Below, one piece after another: positions 9,176 to 16,522 of a stretch of 64,000 bases of DNA. This DNA is from an uncultured Prevotellaceae bacterium (GTDB taxonomy: Bacteria > Bacteroidota > Bacteroidia > Bacteroidales > Muribaculaceae). Where the stretch lies: positions 1-64,000 of the forward strand of contig CALGGO010000035.1 of assembly GCA_937916085.1 (NCBI GenBank), in the 5' to 3' direction. The notes under the pieces are model-generated. The model saw only the letters and a program-made list of their open reading frames with translations, was not told where the DNA came from and did no database searches. How positions within the stretch are numbered: position 1 is the stretch's first letter; each line of letters starts with the position of its first letter. The position numbers and the translations under genes are program-made.

Positions 9176-9740
9176 GTTCCCCCACGCTGGTTTTTTCACA
9201 CCTCGCCGCGGGTATATCAAACAACGACTCAGTTATATTAAACAACTAGCACAACATCTTAACAACTAAAACAACAATCTACGGCGTTTATGTAGTCTCA
9301 GCCGTAGGCTGAACTCTGGATAACAATACCGATTGCCGAGGTGAGCGCAGAGAACCGAAGGAAATCGGCATTGGGGGTGTAACGGCTCCCTAGGGATAGT
9401 CGCTGGAAGCGACCCCATGGGCTGCGCTATAAACAAGGGGGTCGCCGCTGGCGACGATTAGGTGGCGTTAGCCAATACCCCCCTTGACGCTTATTCCGCT
9501 CGCCGCCTCGGCTCGCTCCACAAGCGTCAAAGGGGGCACTCAAAGGTCAGCCTCCGGCTGAATCGTGCATTGACTCGCTTAATCGCATTTTTCGCACAAC
9601 GCCAAGTCTTCGACTTGTCTTAGTCGCCCCCACGCCTCAAAGTTTACATAATGCTGTCGCCGCGGTGTGGTTTTTTGACAGACAGACATACAGACAATCA
9701 GACGTGTGTTCAGTATGTCTGTCTGTCTTAAAAATATTTA
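9176..9740. other. Gene-free hairpin-rich intergenic DNA
   Basis: No plausible gene was found. The stretch holds A/C-rich runs of ACAACA words (9215-9280) and a series of hairpins with 6-bp stems and 3-nt loops at 9298-9312 (TCAGCC-GTA-GGCTGA), 9399-9413 (GTCGCT-GGA-AGCGAC), 9441-9455 (GTCGCC-GCT-GGCGAC), 9547-9561 (TCAGCC-TCC-GGCTGA) and 9603-9617 (CAAGTC-TTC-GACTTG). A longer imperfect inverted repeat joins 9481-9492 with 9522-9534 (CCCTTGACGCTT / AAGCGTCAAAGGG). Confidence 0.7.
9677..9728. repeat. Perfect 15-bp inverted repeat of GACA words
   Basis: GACAGACAGACATAC at 9677-9691 is the exact reverse complement of 9713-9727, around a 21-nt loop. A T-poor, A-rich tail follows. It could be a transcript end or a protein site; nothing nearby decides. 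Confidence 0.75.
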
Positions 9741-9806
9741 GATAAAATGCTCACGCTCGAAAGAACTTGAGCAAGCTCAGTTCTTTACTCGCTTAATCGC
9801 ATTTTT
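9741..9806. repeat. Dispersed ~65-bp hairpin element, copy 1
   Basis: Begins AAAATGCTCACGCTCG and ends ACTCGCTTAATCGCATTTTT, with an inner near-palindrome AAAGAACTTGAGC / GCTCAGTTCTTT, so outer arms (AAAATGC/GCATTTT) and inner arms both pair. Other copies are at 47263-47320 (reverse), 49451-49514 and 54621-54685. It lies downstream of hutI and may serve as its terminator. A half copy (GACTCGCTTAATCGCATTTTT-like) sits at 9571-9592. Confidence 0.8.
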
Positions 9807-9830
9807 GTTGTGTTTGTTGTTATCTTGTTG

Positions 9831-9914
9831 TGTTTGTTGTTTTTTATACCAGTAGCGTTGCGAGCTTGTTGTTGTTTGTTGTTTTTTATGCCAGTAGCGT
9901 TGCGAGCTTGTTGT
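9831..9914. repeat. Tandem 42-bp direct repeat
   Basis: Two abutting 42-bp units (9831-9872 and 9873-9914) that begin TGTTTGTTGTTTTTTAT and contain CCAGTAGCGTTGCGAGCTTG. They differ at a single base (A at 9848 versus G at 9890). They end just before the hutI stop region. Confidence 0.85.
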
Positions 9915-9925
9915 GAGTTGCTGCA

Positions 9926-11167
9926 TTAAGCCTGCTCTTCGCCGGCTAGGAAGGTGCGGGCGATGAGGGGGGTGGTGTAGGCGTAGGGGATGAAGTCGAT
10001 GCTCGAGATGGGGCGGGTGATGAAGAAGTTTGCCACCTTGCCGGGAGCTATAGAGCCGTAGTCGTTGCTCAGCGCCATCGCTGCCGCGCCGTTGATGGTG
10101 GCGGCGTTGAACGCCTCGGCGGGTTGCAGGCGCATCTTGATGCATGCTAGCGAGACCACAAACTTCATGTCGCCGCTGGGCGTGGAGCCCGGGTTGTAGT
10201 CGCTGGCGATGGCCACTGGCAGCCCGGCGGTGATCATCTTGCGGGCAGGGGCGAAGGGCATGTTCAGGAAGAACGAGGTGCCGGGTAGGGCAGTGGGCAT
10301 GGTGTCGCGACCGCGCATCATGGCGATGTCGTCGTCGGTCATGCTCTCCAGGTGGTCAACCGAGAGGGCGTTGTGCTTCAATGCCACCTCCACGCCTCCC
10401 GACGGTGCGAGTTCCTGACCGTGAATCTTGCCGCGCATGCCATATTTGAGGCCTGCCTCAAGAATGCGCGAAGTCTCCTCGGGAGTGAAGAACCCCTCGT
10501 CGCAGAACACATCCACGAAGTTGGCGAGACCTTCGGCGGCGACAGCGGGCAGCATGTCGTTGATGATATGATTCACATAGTCGCCCTGGCGGCCGGCATA
10601 CTCACGGCCCACAGCATGAGCGCCGAGGAAGGTCGATACCACTCTCAGACGAGTGCTCTCCTGGATGCGGGCTATCACTCGCAGCATCTTGAGCTCGTCT
10701 TGGGTGTTGAGGCCGTAGCCGCTCTTTATCTCGATGGCACCGGTGCCTTTGGCAATCACCTCGCGCACACGCTCCATCGCCTGGTCGTAGAGCTGCTGCT
10801 CGCTCATCTCGTGCAAGCGGTCGGCACTGTTGAGGATGCCTCCGCCGCGACGGGCGATCTCGGCGTAGGAGAGTCCGTTGATTTTATCGACAAACTCGCG
10901 CTCTCGGCTGCCGGCATACACGATGTGGGTGTGGGAGTCGCACCAGCTGGGCATCACGGTGCCGCCGCCAGCATCTACTGTACGGTCCACGTCGGTTGGC
11001 ACTGGGCGGTGAGCTACGGTGTCAAACTCGGTGATGATGCCGTCTTCCACGAGCATCCAAGCGTCATGGATGGCGTCGAACTGCGCCATCTCGCTGCCGC
11101 ATTTTTTCAGCACACCCCCGCCGTCGATACCGGCGAGGGTGGCGATATTCTTGACTAAAAGTTTCAT
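9926..11167 (-). CDS. hutI: Imidazolonepropionase
   Basis: A 413-residue cytoplasmic amidohydrolase that opens imidazolone-5-propionate to formiminoglutamate, the third step of histidine breakdown. The metal-binding HxH is in WCDSHTHIVYAG, and the family signatures HGQELAPSGG, VDHLESM and SDYNPGSTPSGDM are all present. Its length fits the family. It overlaps the upstream hutH stop codon by four bases (ATGA), so the two are translated from one message. hutU and the formiminotransferase are not in this window; they are expected elsewhere in the genome. Confidence 0.96.
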   Translation of the reverse strand: MKLLVKNIATLAGIDGGGVLKKCGSEMAQFDAIHDAWMLVEDGIITEFDTVAHRPVPTDVDRTVDAGGGTVMPSWCDSHTHIVYAGSREREFVDKINGLSYAEIARRGGGILNSADRLHEMSEQQLYDQAMERVREVIAKGTGAIEIKSGYGLNTQDELKMLRVIARIQESTRLRVVSTFLGAHAVGREYAGRQGDYVNHIINDMLPAVAAEGLANFVDVFCDEGFFTPEETSRILEAGLKYGMRGKIHGQELAPSGGVEVALKHNALSVDHLESMTDDDIAMMRGRDTMPTALPGTSFFLNMPFAPARKMITAGLPVAIASDYNPGSTPSGDMKFVVSLACIKMRLQPAEAFNAATINGAAAMALSNDYGSIAPGKVANFFITRPISSIDFIPYAYTTPLIARTFLAGEEQA

Positions 11168-12639
11168 TTACGCAGGAATTGTATAGCTTTCTCAATGAGG
11201 GGATACATTATCACGTCGTCGCCAATGAACGGCACCTCACGGCGGAAGTCCTCGTGCATCTTCATGATGACTGGCGATGATTTCTTGGGGAAGCGGAACT
11301 CCAGCGCCTGGGCGGCGTTGAACAGCTCGATGGCGAGCACACGCTCGGTGTTGAGCACCACCTTATATAATTTGATGGCGGCGTTGGCACCCATGCTCAC
11401 ATGGTCTTCCTGGTCTTGGCATGAGGGGATGCTGTCGAGGCTCGACGGTGCGGCGAGCGACTTGTTGAGGCTCACCACGCTGGCGGCGGTGTATTGGGTA
11501 ATCATGAAGCCGCTGTTGAGACCCGGGTTGGCAACGAGGAAGCTGGGCAAGCCGCGTGTGCCAGAGACGAGGCGATAGATGCGTCGCTCGCTGATGTTGG
11601 CGAGTTCGCTCAGTGCGATGGCGAGGAAGTCCATAGGCATAGCGATAGGCTCGCCGTGGAAGTTGCCGGCGCTGATGATGAGGTTCTCGTCGGGGCATAC
11701 GGTGGGGTTATCGGTGGCGCTGTTGATCTCGGTGTCGATGACCGATTTCACATAGCGGATGGTGTCTTTTACTGTGCCGTGAACCTGTGGCACGCAGCGG
11801 AAGGAGTAGGGGTCTTGCACATGCTCCTTGTGGCCAGCGATGAGTTCGCTGCCAGTGAGCAATTCCATCATGTGGGCGGCAGTCTCTAGCTGGCCCTTGT
11901 GGGGACGTACCAGATGCACTGCCTCGGTGAACGGCTCGATGCGGCCGTCGTAGGCGTCGAGCGACATGGCGGCGATGCGGTCGGCCCAGTCGCTCAGCCG
12001 CTCGGCTTGCAGCAGCGACCACACGGCAAACGAGCTCATGTTCTGGGTGCCGTTGAGCAGTGCCAAGCCTTCCTTGCTGGCAAGCTCGATGGGCTCCCAG
12101 CCTTTGAGCTTGAGCAGCTCGGCAGCGGGCATCACTTTGCCCTCATATTCCACTTCTCCAAGACCTACCAATGGCAGACTCATGTGAGCCAGCGGCACGA
12201 GGTCGCCCGAGGCACCGAGCGAGCCTTGACGGTAAACTACGGGTATCACGCCCTCGTTGAAGAAGTCGATAAGTCGCTCCACGGTGTCGAGCTTGCTGCC
12301 CGAGTAGCCGTAGCTCAGCGACTGAATCTTCAAGAGCAGCATGATGCGCACTATCTCGTTGGGCACACGCTCGCCCACGCCGCAGGCATGCGACATCATC
12401 AGGTTGATTTGCAGTTGCGAGAGTTGGTCTTTACTAACCTTCACGTTGCACAGCGAGCCAAAGCCGGTGGTCACGCCATAGACTGGCACGTCGCTGGCGG
12501 CAATCTGTTCGTCGAGGTACTTGCGGCAGCGCACTATGCGCTCACGAGCGTCATCGCTCAACGCGAGCTGGATGTTCTTTTCAATTATTTCGCCCACACG
12601 CTCTATAGAGAGGTGCTCGGCGCTAATGTAATGTGTCAT
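11164..12639 (-). CDS. hutH: Histidine ammonia-lyase
   Basis: A 491-residue enzyme that deaminates histidine to urocanate. The Ala-Ser-Gly that forms the MIO cofactor is at residues 143-145 (GSLGASGDLVPLAHM), and the YGVTTGFG and NPGLNSGFMI motifs are intact. The start MTHYISAEHLS is chosen because the frame upstream of it overlaps the promoter region. It is the first gene of a two-gene hutH-hutI operon with a Bacteroidales -7 box about 40 bases upstream. Confidence 0.96.
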   Translation of the reverse strand: MTHYISAEHLSIERVGEIIEKNIQLALSDDARERIVRCRKYLDEQIAASDVPVYGVTTGFGSLCNVKVSKDQLSQLQINLMMSHACGVGERVPNEIVRIMLLLKIQSLSYGYSGSKLDTVERLIDFFNEGVIPVVYRQGSLGASGDLVPLAHMSLPLVGLGEVEYEGKVMPAAELLKLKGWEPIELASKEGLALLNGTQNMSSFAVWSLLQAERLSDWADRIAAMSLDAYDGRIEPFTEAVHLVRPHKGQLETAAHMMELLTGSELIAGHKEHVQDPYSFRCVPQVHGTVKDTIRYVKSVIDTEINSATDNPTVCPDENLIISAGNFHGEPIAMPMDFLAIALSELANISERRIYRLVSGTRGLPSFLVANPGLNSGFMITQYTAASVVSLNKSLAAPSSLDSIPSCQDQEDHVSMGANAAIKLYKVVLNTERVLAIELFNAAQALEFRFPKKSSPVIMKMHEDFRREVPFIGDDVIMYPLIEKAIQFLRK

Positions 12640-12678
12640 GATTGGTTTTGTTAATGCTAATAGTTGTTTATTTTTGTG

Positions 12679-12686
12679 CAAAGGTA
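12679..12686 (-). promoter_or_regulatory. -7 box of the hutH-hutI operon
   Basis: Minus-strand TACCTTTG, exact TAnnTTTG. The predicted start is near 12673, giving a ~34-nt leader before hutH. The -33 region is weak (TTCA at the expected distance). Confidence 0.6.
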
Positions 12687-12843
12687 GTCATAATTCGCCA
12701 CATAATGAATAATGTCACAAGAAATAATTTCTAATTGTGGAAAAAAGGTTGTGACGCAGTGCCTCGTCGGCGTGGGACGTGGGGCGTGTAAAGTGGAACA
12801 TAAAACAAAAAACGAGGATCGAGTAATGGCTTTCCACCTCCCC

Positions 12844-12878
12844 GATCCCCGATTCTCGATCTCCGATCCCCGATTAAC
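12844..12878. repeat. Five in-phase heptamers (GATCCCC-like)
   Basis: GATCCCC, GATTCTC, GATCTCC, GATCCCC, GATTAAC in strict 7-bp steps. The array stops three bases before the stop codon of the minus-strand membrane protein gene (12882). Confidence 0.75.
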
Positions 12879-12881
12879 GAC

Positions 12882-13199
12882 TCAGTCCCTTCGGAACAAT
12901 GCCGCTAGGGGTGAGATTGCAAGCATGGTGGTCACCCCGATGGCGACGACGAAGTAGATGATGTCGCGCACGGTGATGACAGTGGTGTCGTTGAAAACCA
13001 AAGTCCATATCCAAAAGCCTACGCACACCAGCACAGCGGCGATGTAGCATATCCAAGCCAGATGCAGCGCCGAGTTGTTTTTCTTGGCGGGCAGTTTGTG
13101 CATCACACGGTGGGTGAACCACTCGTTTTGTTGAGCATCCCATGCTTCCTGCTTGAGCAAATTGCCCAGCTCTATGTCTTTGTTGTCGCGAGTTTTCAT
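12882..13199 (-). CDS. Small two-helix membrane protein, possible partner of the ECF sigma factor
   Basis: A 105-residue protein with a charged N-terminal ~45 residues (LLKQEAWDAQQNEWFTHRVMHKLP) and two membrane helices (LAWICYIAAVLVCVGFWIWTLVF and VRDIIYFVVAIGVTTMLAISPLAALF). It follows the sigma factor gene on the same strand by 96 bp. Small membrane proteins with this layout (DUF5056-like) commonly follow RpoE-type sigma factors in Bacteroidetes; an anti-sigma or sensing role is inference. No zinc anti-sigma motif is present. Confidence 0.75.
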   Translation of the reverse strand: MKTRDNKDIELGNLLKQEAWDAQQNEWFTHRVMHKLPAKKNNSALHLAWICYIAAVLVCVGFWIWTLVFNDTTVITVRDIIYFVVAIGVTTMLAISPLAALFRRD

Positions 13200-13221
13200 A
13201 ATTATTTAGTTGTCATTTTTT

Positions 13222-13263
13222 TCTAGAATAACTAGATTTTCTAGAAATTCTAGATTGTCTAGA
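13222..13263. repeat. Five CTAGA cores at 9-bp spacing
   Basis: CTAGA begins at 13223, 13232, 13241, 13250 and 13259, every 9 bp without exception. It lies between the sigma factor stop and the membrane protein start. Confidence 0.85.
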
Positions 13264-13295
13264 TATTATACTTGCTGACAAGGCACGCCTTGTCC

Positions 13296-13820
13296 CTACA
13301 TTTTCAGCGTTTTAGCCATTTTGTCTTTCGCTCGGTGGAGGTGTGACCTCACTGTGTTTTGGTTCAAGCTAGTGATTGTTGCTATCTGCTTGACTGGTAA
13401 GTCATCAATATAGAAAAGAGTAACCACTGTGCGTTCTATCTCCGAAAGCTGCGCCATTGCCGTTTTCACATCCATCTCTATCTCCCGGGAGTCGATAGGG
13501 GTTGAGAACTGTTCGGGAGCGTTCTCGAGGTCGCCGGTGGTATGCTGGCTGCGCTTGTAGCTGTAGAACTCGTTGTAGCCTATGCGGAACAGCCATGTGC
13601 CAAAGCGTGCCATCCCCTTGAAGCTGCGAAGTTCGATGTAGGCCTTGACAAATGTCTCCTGTGCCAGGTCGTCACTCAAATATTCGTCGCCCAGAGTGAG
13701 GTTCATGAAGAACCGCCTCAGTCGCGGCTGATAGGCCTCGACGAGCGTCCCGAAAGCGCGCCTGTCGTCGGCAAGCACGCATCGGGAAATGAGTTTCAGT
13801 TCTTCAACTTTAGATAACAC
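13296..13820 (-). CDS. ECF-family RNA polymerase sigma factor
   Basis: A 174-residue sigma-70 family protein with region 2 (DDLAQETFVKAYIELRSFKG...FGTWLFRIGYNEF) and region 4 (IERTVVTLFYIDDLPVKQIATITSLNQNTVRSHLHRAK, a helix-turn-helix). Length and domain content are those of ECF (RpoE-like) sigma factors. It is flanked on the same strand by a DUF6249-like membrane protein upstream and a two-helix membrane protein downstream, an arrangement that suggests a membrane-controlled stress response. Regulon unknown. Confidence 0.93.
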   Translation of the reverse strand: MLSKVEELKLISRCVLADDRRAFGTLVEAYQPRLRRFFMNLTLGDEYLSDDLAQETFVKAYIELRSFKGMARFGTWLFRIGYNEFYSYKRSQHTTGDLENAPEQFSTPIDSREIEMDVKTAMAQLSEIERTVVTLFYIDDLPVKQIATITSLNQNTVRSHLHRAKDKMAKTLKM

Positions 13821-13891
13821 AGAATTATTAATTGAGCGCTTTGCGCAGTTTAGTGTTTAGAGTTTAGAGTGGAGAGTTTGGAGATTGCCGG

Positions 13892-13916
13892 TCTAGATTG
13901 TCTAGAACTTCTAGAA
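13892..13916. repeat. Three CTAGA cores at 9-bp spacing
   Basis: CTAGA begins at 13893, 13902 and 13911. It is preceded by two GTTTAGA-like words. It fills the 112-bp gap between the DUF6249-like gene and the sigma factor gene. Confidence 0.8.
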
Positions 13917-13932
13917 TCCACACAACGAAAAA

Positions 13933-14925
13933 CTATCTGTTTTGGTTAAACTCTGGTGGCGTTTGTGGCATGGGAGGCACGTTGTTAGGGGTTTGCTGCT
14001 GTCCCCATTGTTGCCACTGCTGTTGCTCACCCTGTTGAGGCTGCTGTGGCTGCTGTGTCCACTGCTGTTGCTGCCATTGGTTTTTGAGGGCTTGCTGCTC
14101 TTGGTAGGTGATGAAGAGTTTGCCTAAGCCAATGAACACCACTATCACCATAAGAGCTGCCATAGGTTGCGCACCCAAAATCCAGAAGAAGAACAGCAGT
14201 CCGAGTCCCCAGGCGGTAATCCTGATGCCTTTCTTGAACGGAGTCCAGTCGGTGATGTTGTTGAGGGGATTGCTGCTCTGACCAAAGCTTGGTGGCACCG
14301 CACCTGGGGCTTGTTGAGAATCATTAGTCGCATTAGGGGGTGTCACTTGAGTGACATAGACATTGGTGGGCTGCTGCGGAATGTGCTGTGAGCGTTTTCC
14401 GAAGAACTCGTCGGGCAGCGGATAGCCAGCTTGTATGGCGCGGTCCACGGTTTTGTACTTGCGACGGCGGTGCAGATAGTAAAACAGCAACGAGAAGAAC
14501 ACTATACACACTATCGCGCCAAAGAACGCTCGGGCAATATCTTCGGCAAGATCCATACCTCGCTGTGCCATCGGGTACACATTCTCGGAGTCAATCTCTA
14601 TGCCCTCATCCTGCGCGGTGCTGAGCACAGTGTCGTCGAGATGTTCGTTGATGATGCGGCTCAGGTCTCCAGTGCTTATTTCTACGGTATTGCCGTTGCG
14701 GTCCTTCACGACTAACCCGTTTTTGGTGATTGTCACCTTGTCGGCGACATTAGTTTCGCTTTCGTCGCTCTCGGCATTGGCTTGCTCAGCCTTTTCTTGC
14801 TCCGAAGCTTTAGCAGCGGTCTGCTCGGTGGCGACATTCTTGTGGCTGCCATTTTTCTCAGATTTTGCCTGTGCAGTGGCGAGCACCAGCACAGCCACTA
14901 GCATTGTGATAAAAATCTTTTTCAT
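13933..14925 (-). CDS. DUF6249-like membrane protein with Gln-rich tail
   Basis: A 330-residue protein: a signal peptide (MKKIFITMLVAVLVLATAQA), an Ala/Glu-rich extracytoplasmic part (~25-125) including VTITKNGLVVKDRNGN, a membrane helix (~133-155, GAIVCIVFFSLLFYYLHRRRK), the motif KYKTVDRAIQAGYPLPDEFF typical of DUF6249, two more hydrophobic segments (~232-270) and a C-terminal tail rich in Gln, Trp and Pro. It is first in a same-strand group with the ECF sigma factor. A -7-like box (TAATTTTG on the minus strand) lies at 14974-14981. Function unknown; a role in envelope sensing is inferred from context only. Confidence 0.8.
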   Translation of the reverse strand: MKKIFITMLVAVLVLATAQAKSEKNGSHKNVATEQTAAKASEQEKAEQANAESDESETNVADKVTITKNGLVVKDRNGNTVEISTGDLSRIINEHLDDTVLSTAQDEGIEIDSENVYPMAQRGMDLAEDIARAFFGAIVCIVFFSLLFYYLHRRRKYKTVDRAIQAGYPLPDEFFGKRSQHIPQQPTNVYVTQVTPPNATNDSQQAPGAVPPSFGQSSNPLNNITDWTPFKKGIRITAWGLGLLFFFWILGAQPMAALMVIVVFIGLGKLFITYQEQQALKNQWQQQQWTQQPQQPQQGEQQQWQQWGQQQTPNNVPPMPQTPPEFNQNR

Positions 14926-15223
14926 ATTCTTGAGTTTTTTATTGTCTTGGATGAGTTTTTGTCAAATTCATGCCAAAATTAATTGTTTTCATGCATTAGA
15001 CGCAACATCATGGGCAAAATGTTGCAACAAAATGAGATTTTTTCAAAAAAATAAAAAAAAGAAGACTGCTGGGGTTAATCCCGATGCCCGATTAGGTGTA
15101 AAAAAGAGATTTTTCATGGCAGTTTGTGTGAGCTGTTTCAGAAAAAAAGCTTATATTTGTAATTTAATAGCAAAACACATATAACTTAACACTTAAATAG
15201 AACCACACTAAATTGTCAAATAG

Positions 15224-16345
15224 ATGAAATTCAGAGATATAATAGGAAACGAGAAAGCAATAGAGCAGGTGCGGCGCATGGTTGACAGCGACCACATCCC
15301 TCATGCGCTCCTCTTTCATGGCGAGCCAGGCGTGCCAAAACTCGCCCTCGCGATGGCTACGGCGCAGTATATCCACTGCACCAATCGCACTGGCGGCGAC
15401 TCCTGTGGGATGTGCCCCTCCTGCCTTCAGCACCAGTCGATGAACCATGCCGACACATTTTTCTCATATCCAATTACCAAAAAGGGCGAAAAGCCTGTGA
15501 GTGAAGACTTTGGCAGTGAGTGGAAGAAATTTGTGGAGAGTGGCGTGATAGCCGAGGACTATGAGCAGTGGCTCACGATAATAGGCAATGAGAATGCCCA
15601 GCCCATCATCTATGCCAGCGAGAGCGACAACATAGTGCGCAAGATGAGCCTCAGCGCTTATACCGCCAAATATAAGGTCCTCATCATGTGGCAGGCCGAC
15701 AAGATGAACAAAGAATGTTCCAACAAGCTCCTCAAACTCATCGAGGAGCCAGAGCCCGACAGCATCTTCCTGCTCACCACCGACAACGTGAAAGCGATAC
15801 TTCCTACCATCTATTCCCGTACTCAGCGCATCGAGCTGCGCAAACCCTCGACACAGCAGATTGCCGAGCACCTGGCACGCACCCACGGTATCGACATCAC
15901 CGAGGCACTCGCCATCGCCGCCCCTGCCGACGGCAATGTGGTGCTGGCGATGCGCAATATGGACCACAGCAGCGAGATTCACGACTTCCACCAGCAGTTT
16001 GTCGCCCTCATGCGTCTAGCCTACATGCGCGACATGGCGGGTCTGAAAGCTTGGAGCGAGGCCATTGCCGAATACAAGCGCGAGAAGTCGCAACGCTTCC
16101 TCAACTATGCCGCCCGCATGGTGCGCGAGAACTATATCTACAACCTGCACATCGGCGCCCTCAACTATGAGACGCAAGAGGAGTCGCAGTTCAGCAAGAA
16201 CTTCGCGCGGTTCATCACTGAGGAGAACGTGGAGCGCATGCTCAAACTCTTCAGCGACGCCGCCCGCGACATCCGCGGCAACGCCAACGCCAAAATCGTA
16301 CTTTTTGATGTAGCTGTGAGGATAACTATTTTAATTAAGAAATAG
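15224..16345 (+). CDS. holB: DNA polymerase III subunit delta'
   Basis: A 373-residue AAA+ clamp-loader subunit. It begins with FRDIIGNEKAIEQVRRMV and has a degenerate Walker A (GEPGVPKLALA, no GKT), as expected for delta', which does not hydrolyse ATP. The four zinc-binding Cys are C52, C61, C64 and C67. SRTQRIELRKPS is the sensor 1/SRC-like region. It acts in loading the sliding clamp. A TATATTTG box at 15152-15159 is a possible -7 element. The gene ends just before nonamer and heptamer arrays. Confidence 0.92.
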   Translation: MKFRDIIGNEKAIEQVRRMVDSDHIPHALLFHGEPGVPKLALAMATAQYIHCTNRTGGDSCGMCPSCLQHQSMNHADTFFSYPITKKGEKPVSEDFGSEWKKFVESGVIAEDYEQWLTIIGNENAQPIIYASESDNIVRKMSLSAYTAKYKVLIMWQADKMNKECSNKLLKLIEEPEPDSIFLLTTDNVKAILPTIYSRTQRIELRKPSTQQIAEHLARTHGIDITEALAIAAPADGNVVLAMRNMDHSSEIHDFHQQFVALMRLAYMRDMAGLKAWSEAIAEYKREKSQRFLNYAARMVRENYIYNLHIGALNYETQEESQFSKNFARFITEENVERMLKLFSDAARDIRGNANAKIVLFDVAVRITILIKK

Positions 16346-16356
16346 CCATTGGTTTT

Positions 16357-16423
16357 TCTAGATTTTCTAGAACTTCTAGAATTTCTAGAGTTTCTAGAGT
16401 TTCTAGAGTTTCTAGATTCTAGA
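16357..16423. repeat. Eight CTAGA cores, seven at 9-bp spacing
   Basis: CTAGA begins at 16358, 16367, 16376, 16385, 16394, 16403 and 16412, then at 16419. The best unit is CTAGAnTTT. Most cores are full TCTAGA palindromes. It directly precedes the heptamer array upstream of the addB-like gene. Confidence 0.92.
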
Positions 16424-16521
16424 ACTTAACACTTATCACTTATCACTTCTTACTTCTTACTTCTTACTTCTTACTTATTACTTCTTACTTCTTACTTCTT
16501 ACTTCTTACTTCTTACTTAAC
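16424..16521. repeat. Fourteen in-phase heptamers (ACTTCTT / ACTTAAC) ending one base before a start codon
   Basis: ACTTAAC, ACTTATC twice, then ACTTCTT (once ACTTATT) and a final ACTTAAC, all in strict 7-bp register from 16424 to 16521. The ATG of the addB-like gene is at 16523. The array therefore forms the 5' untranslated region, or carries the promoter, of that gene. Confidence 0.92.
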
Positions 16522-16522
16522 T

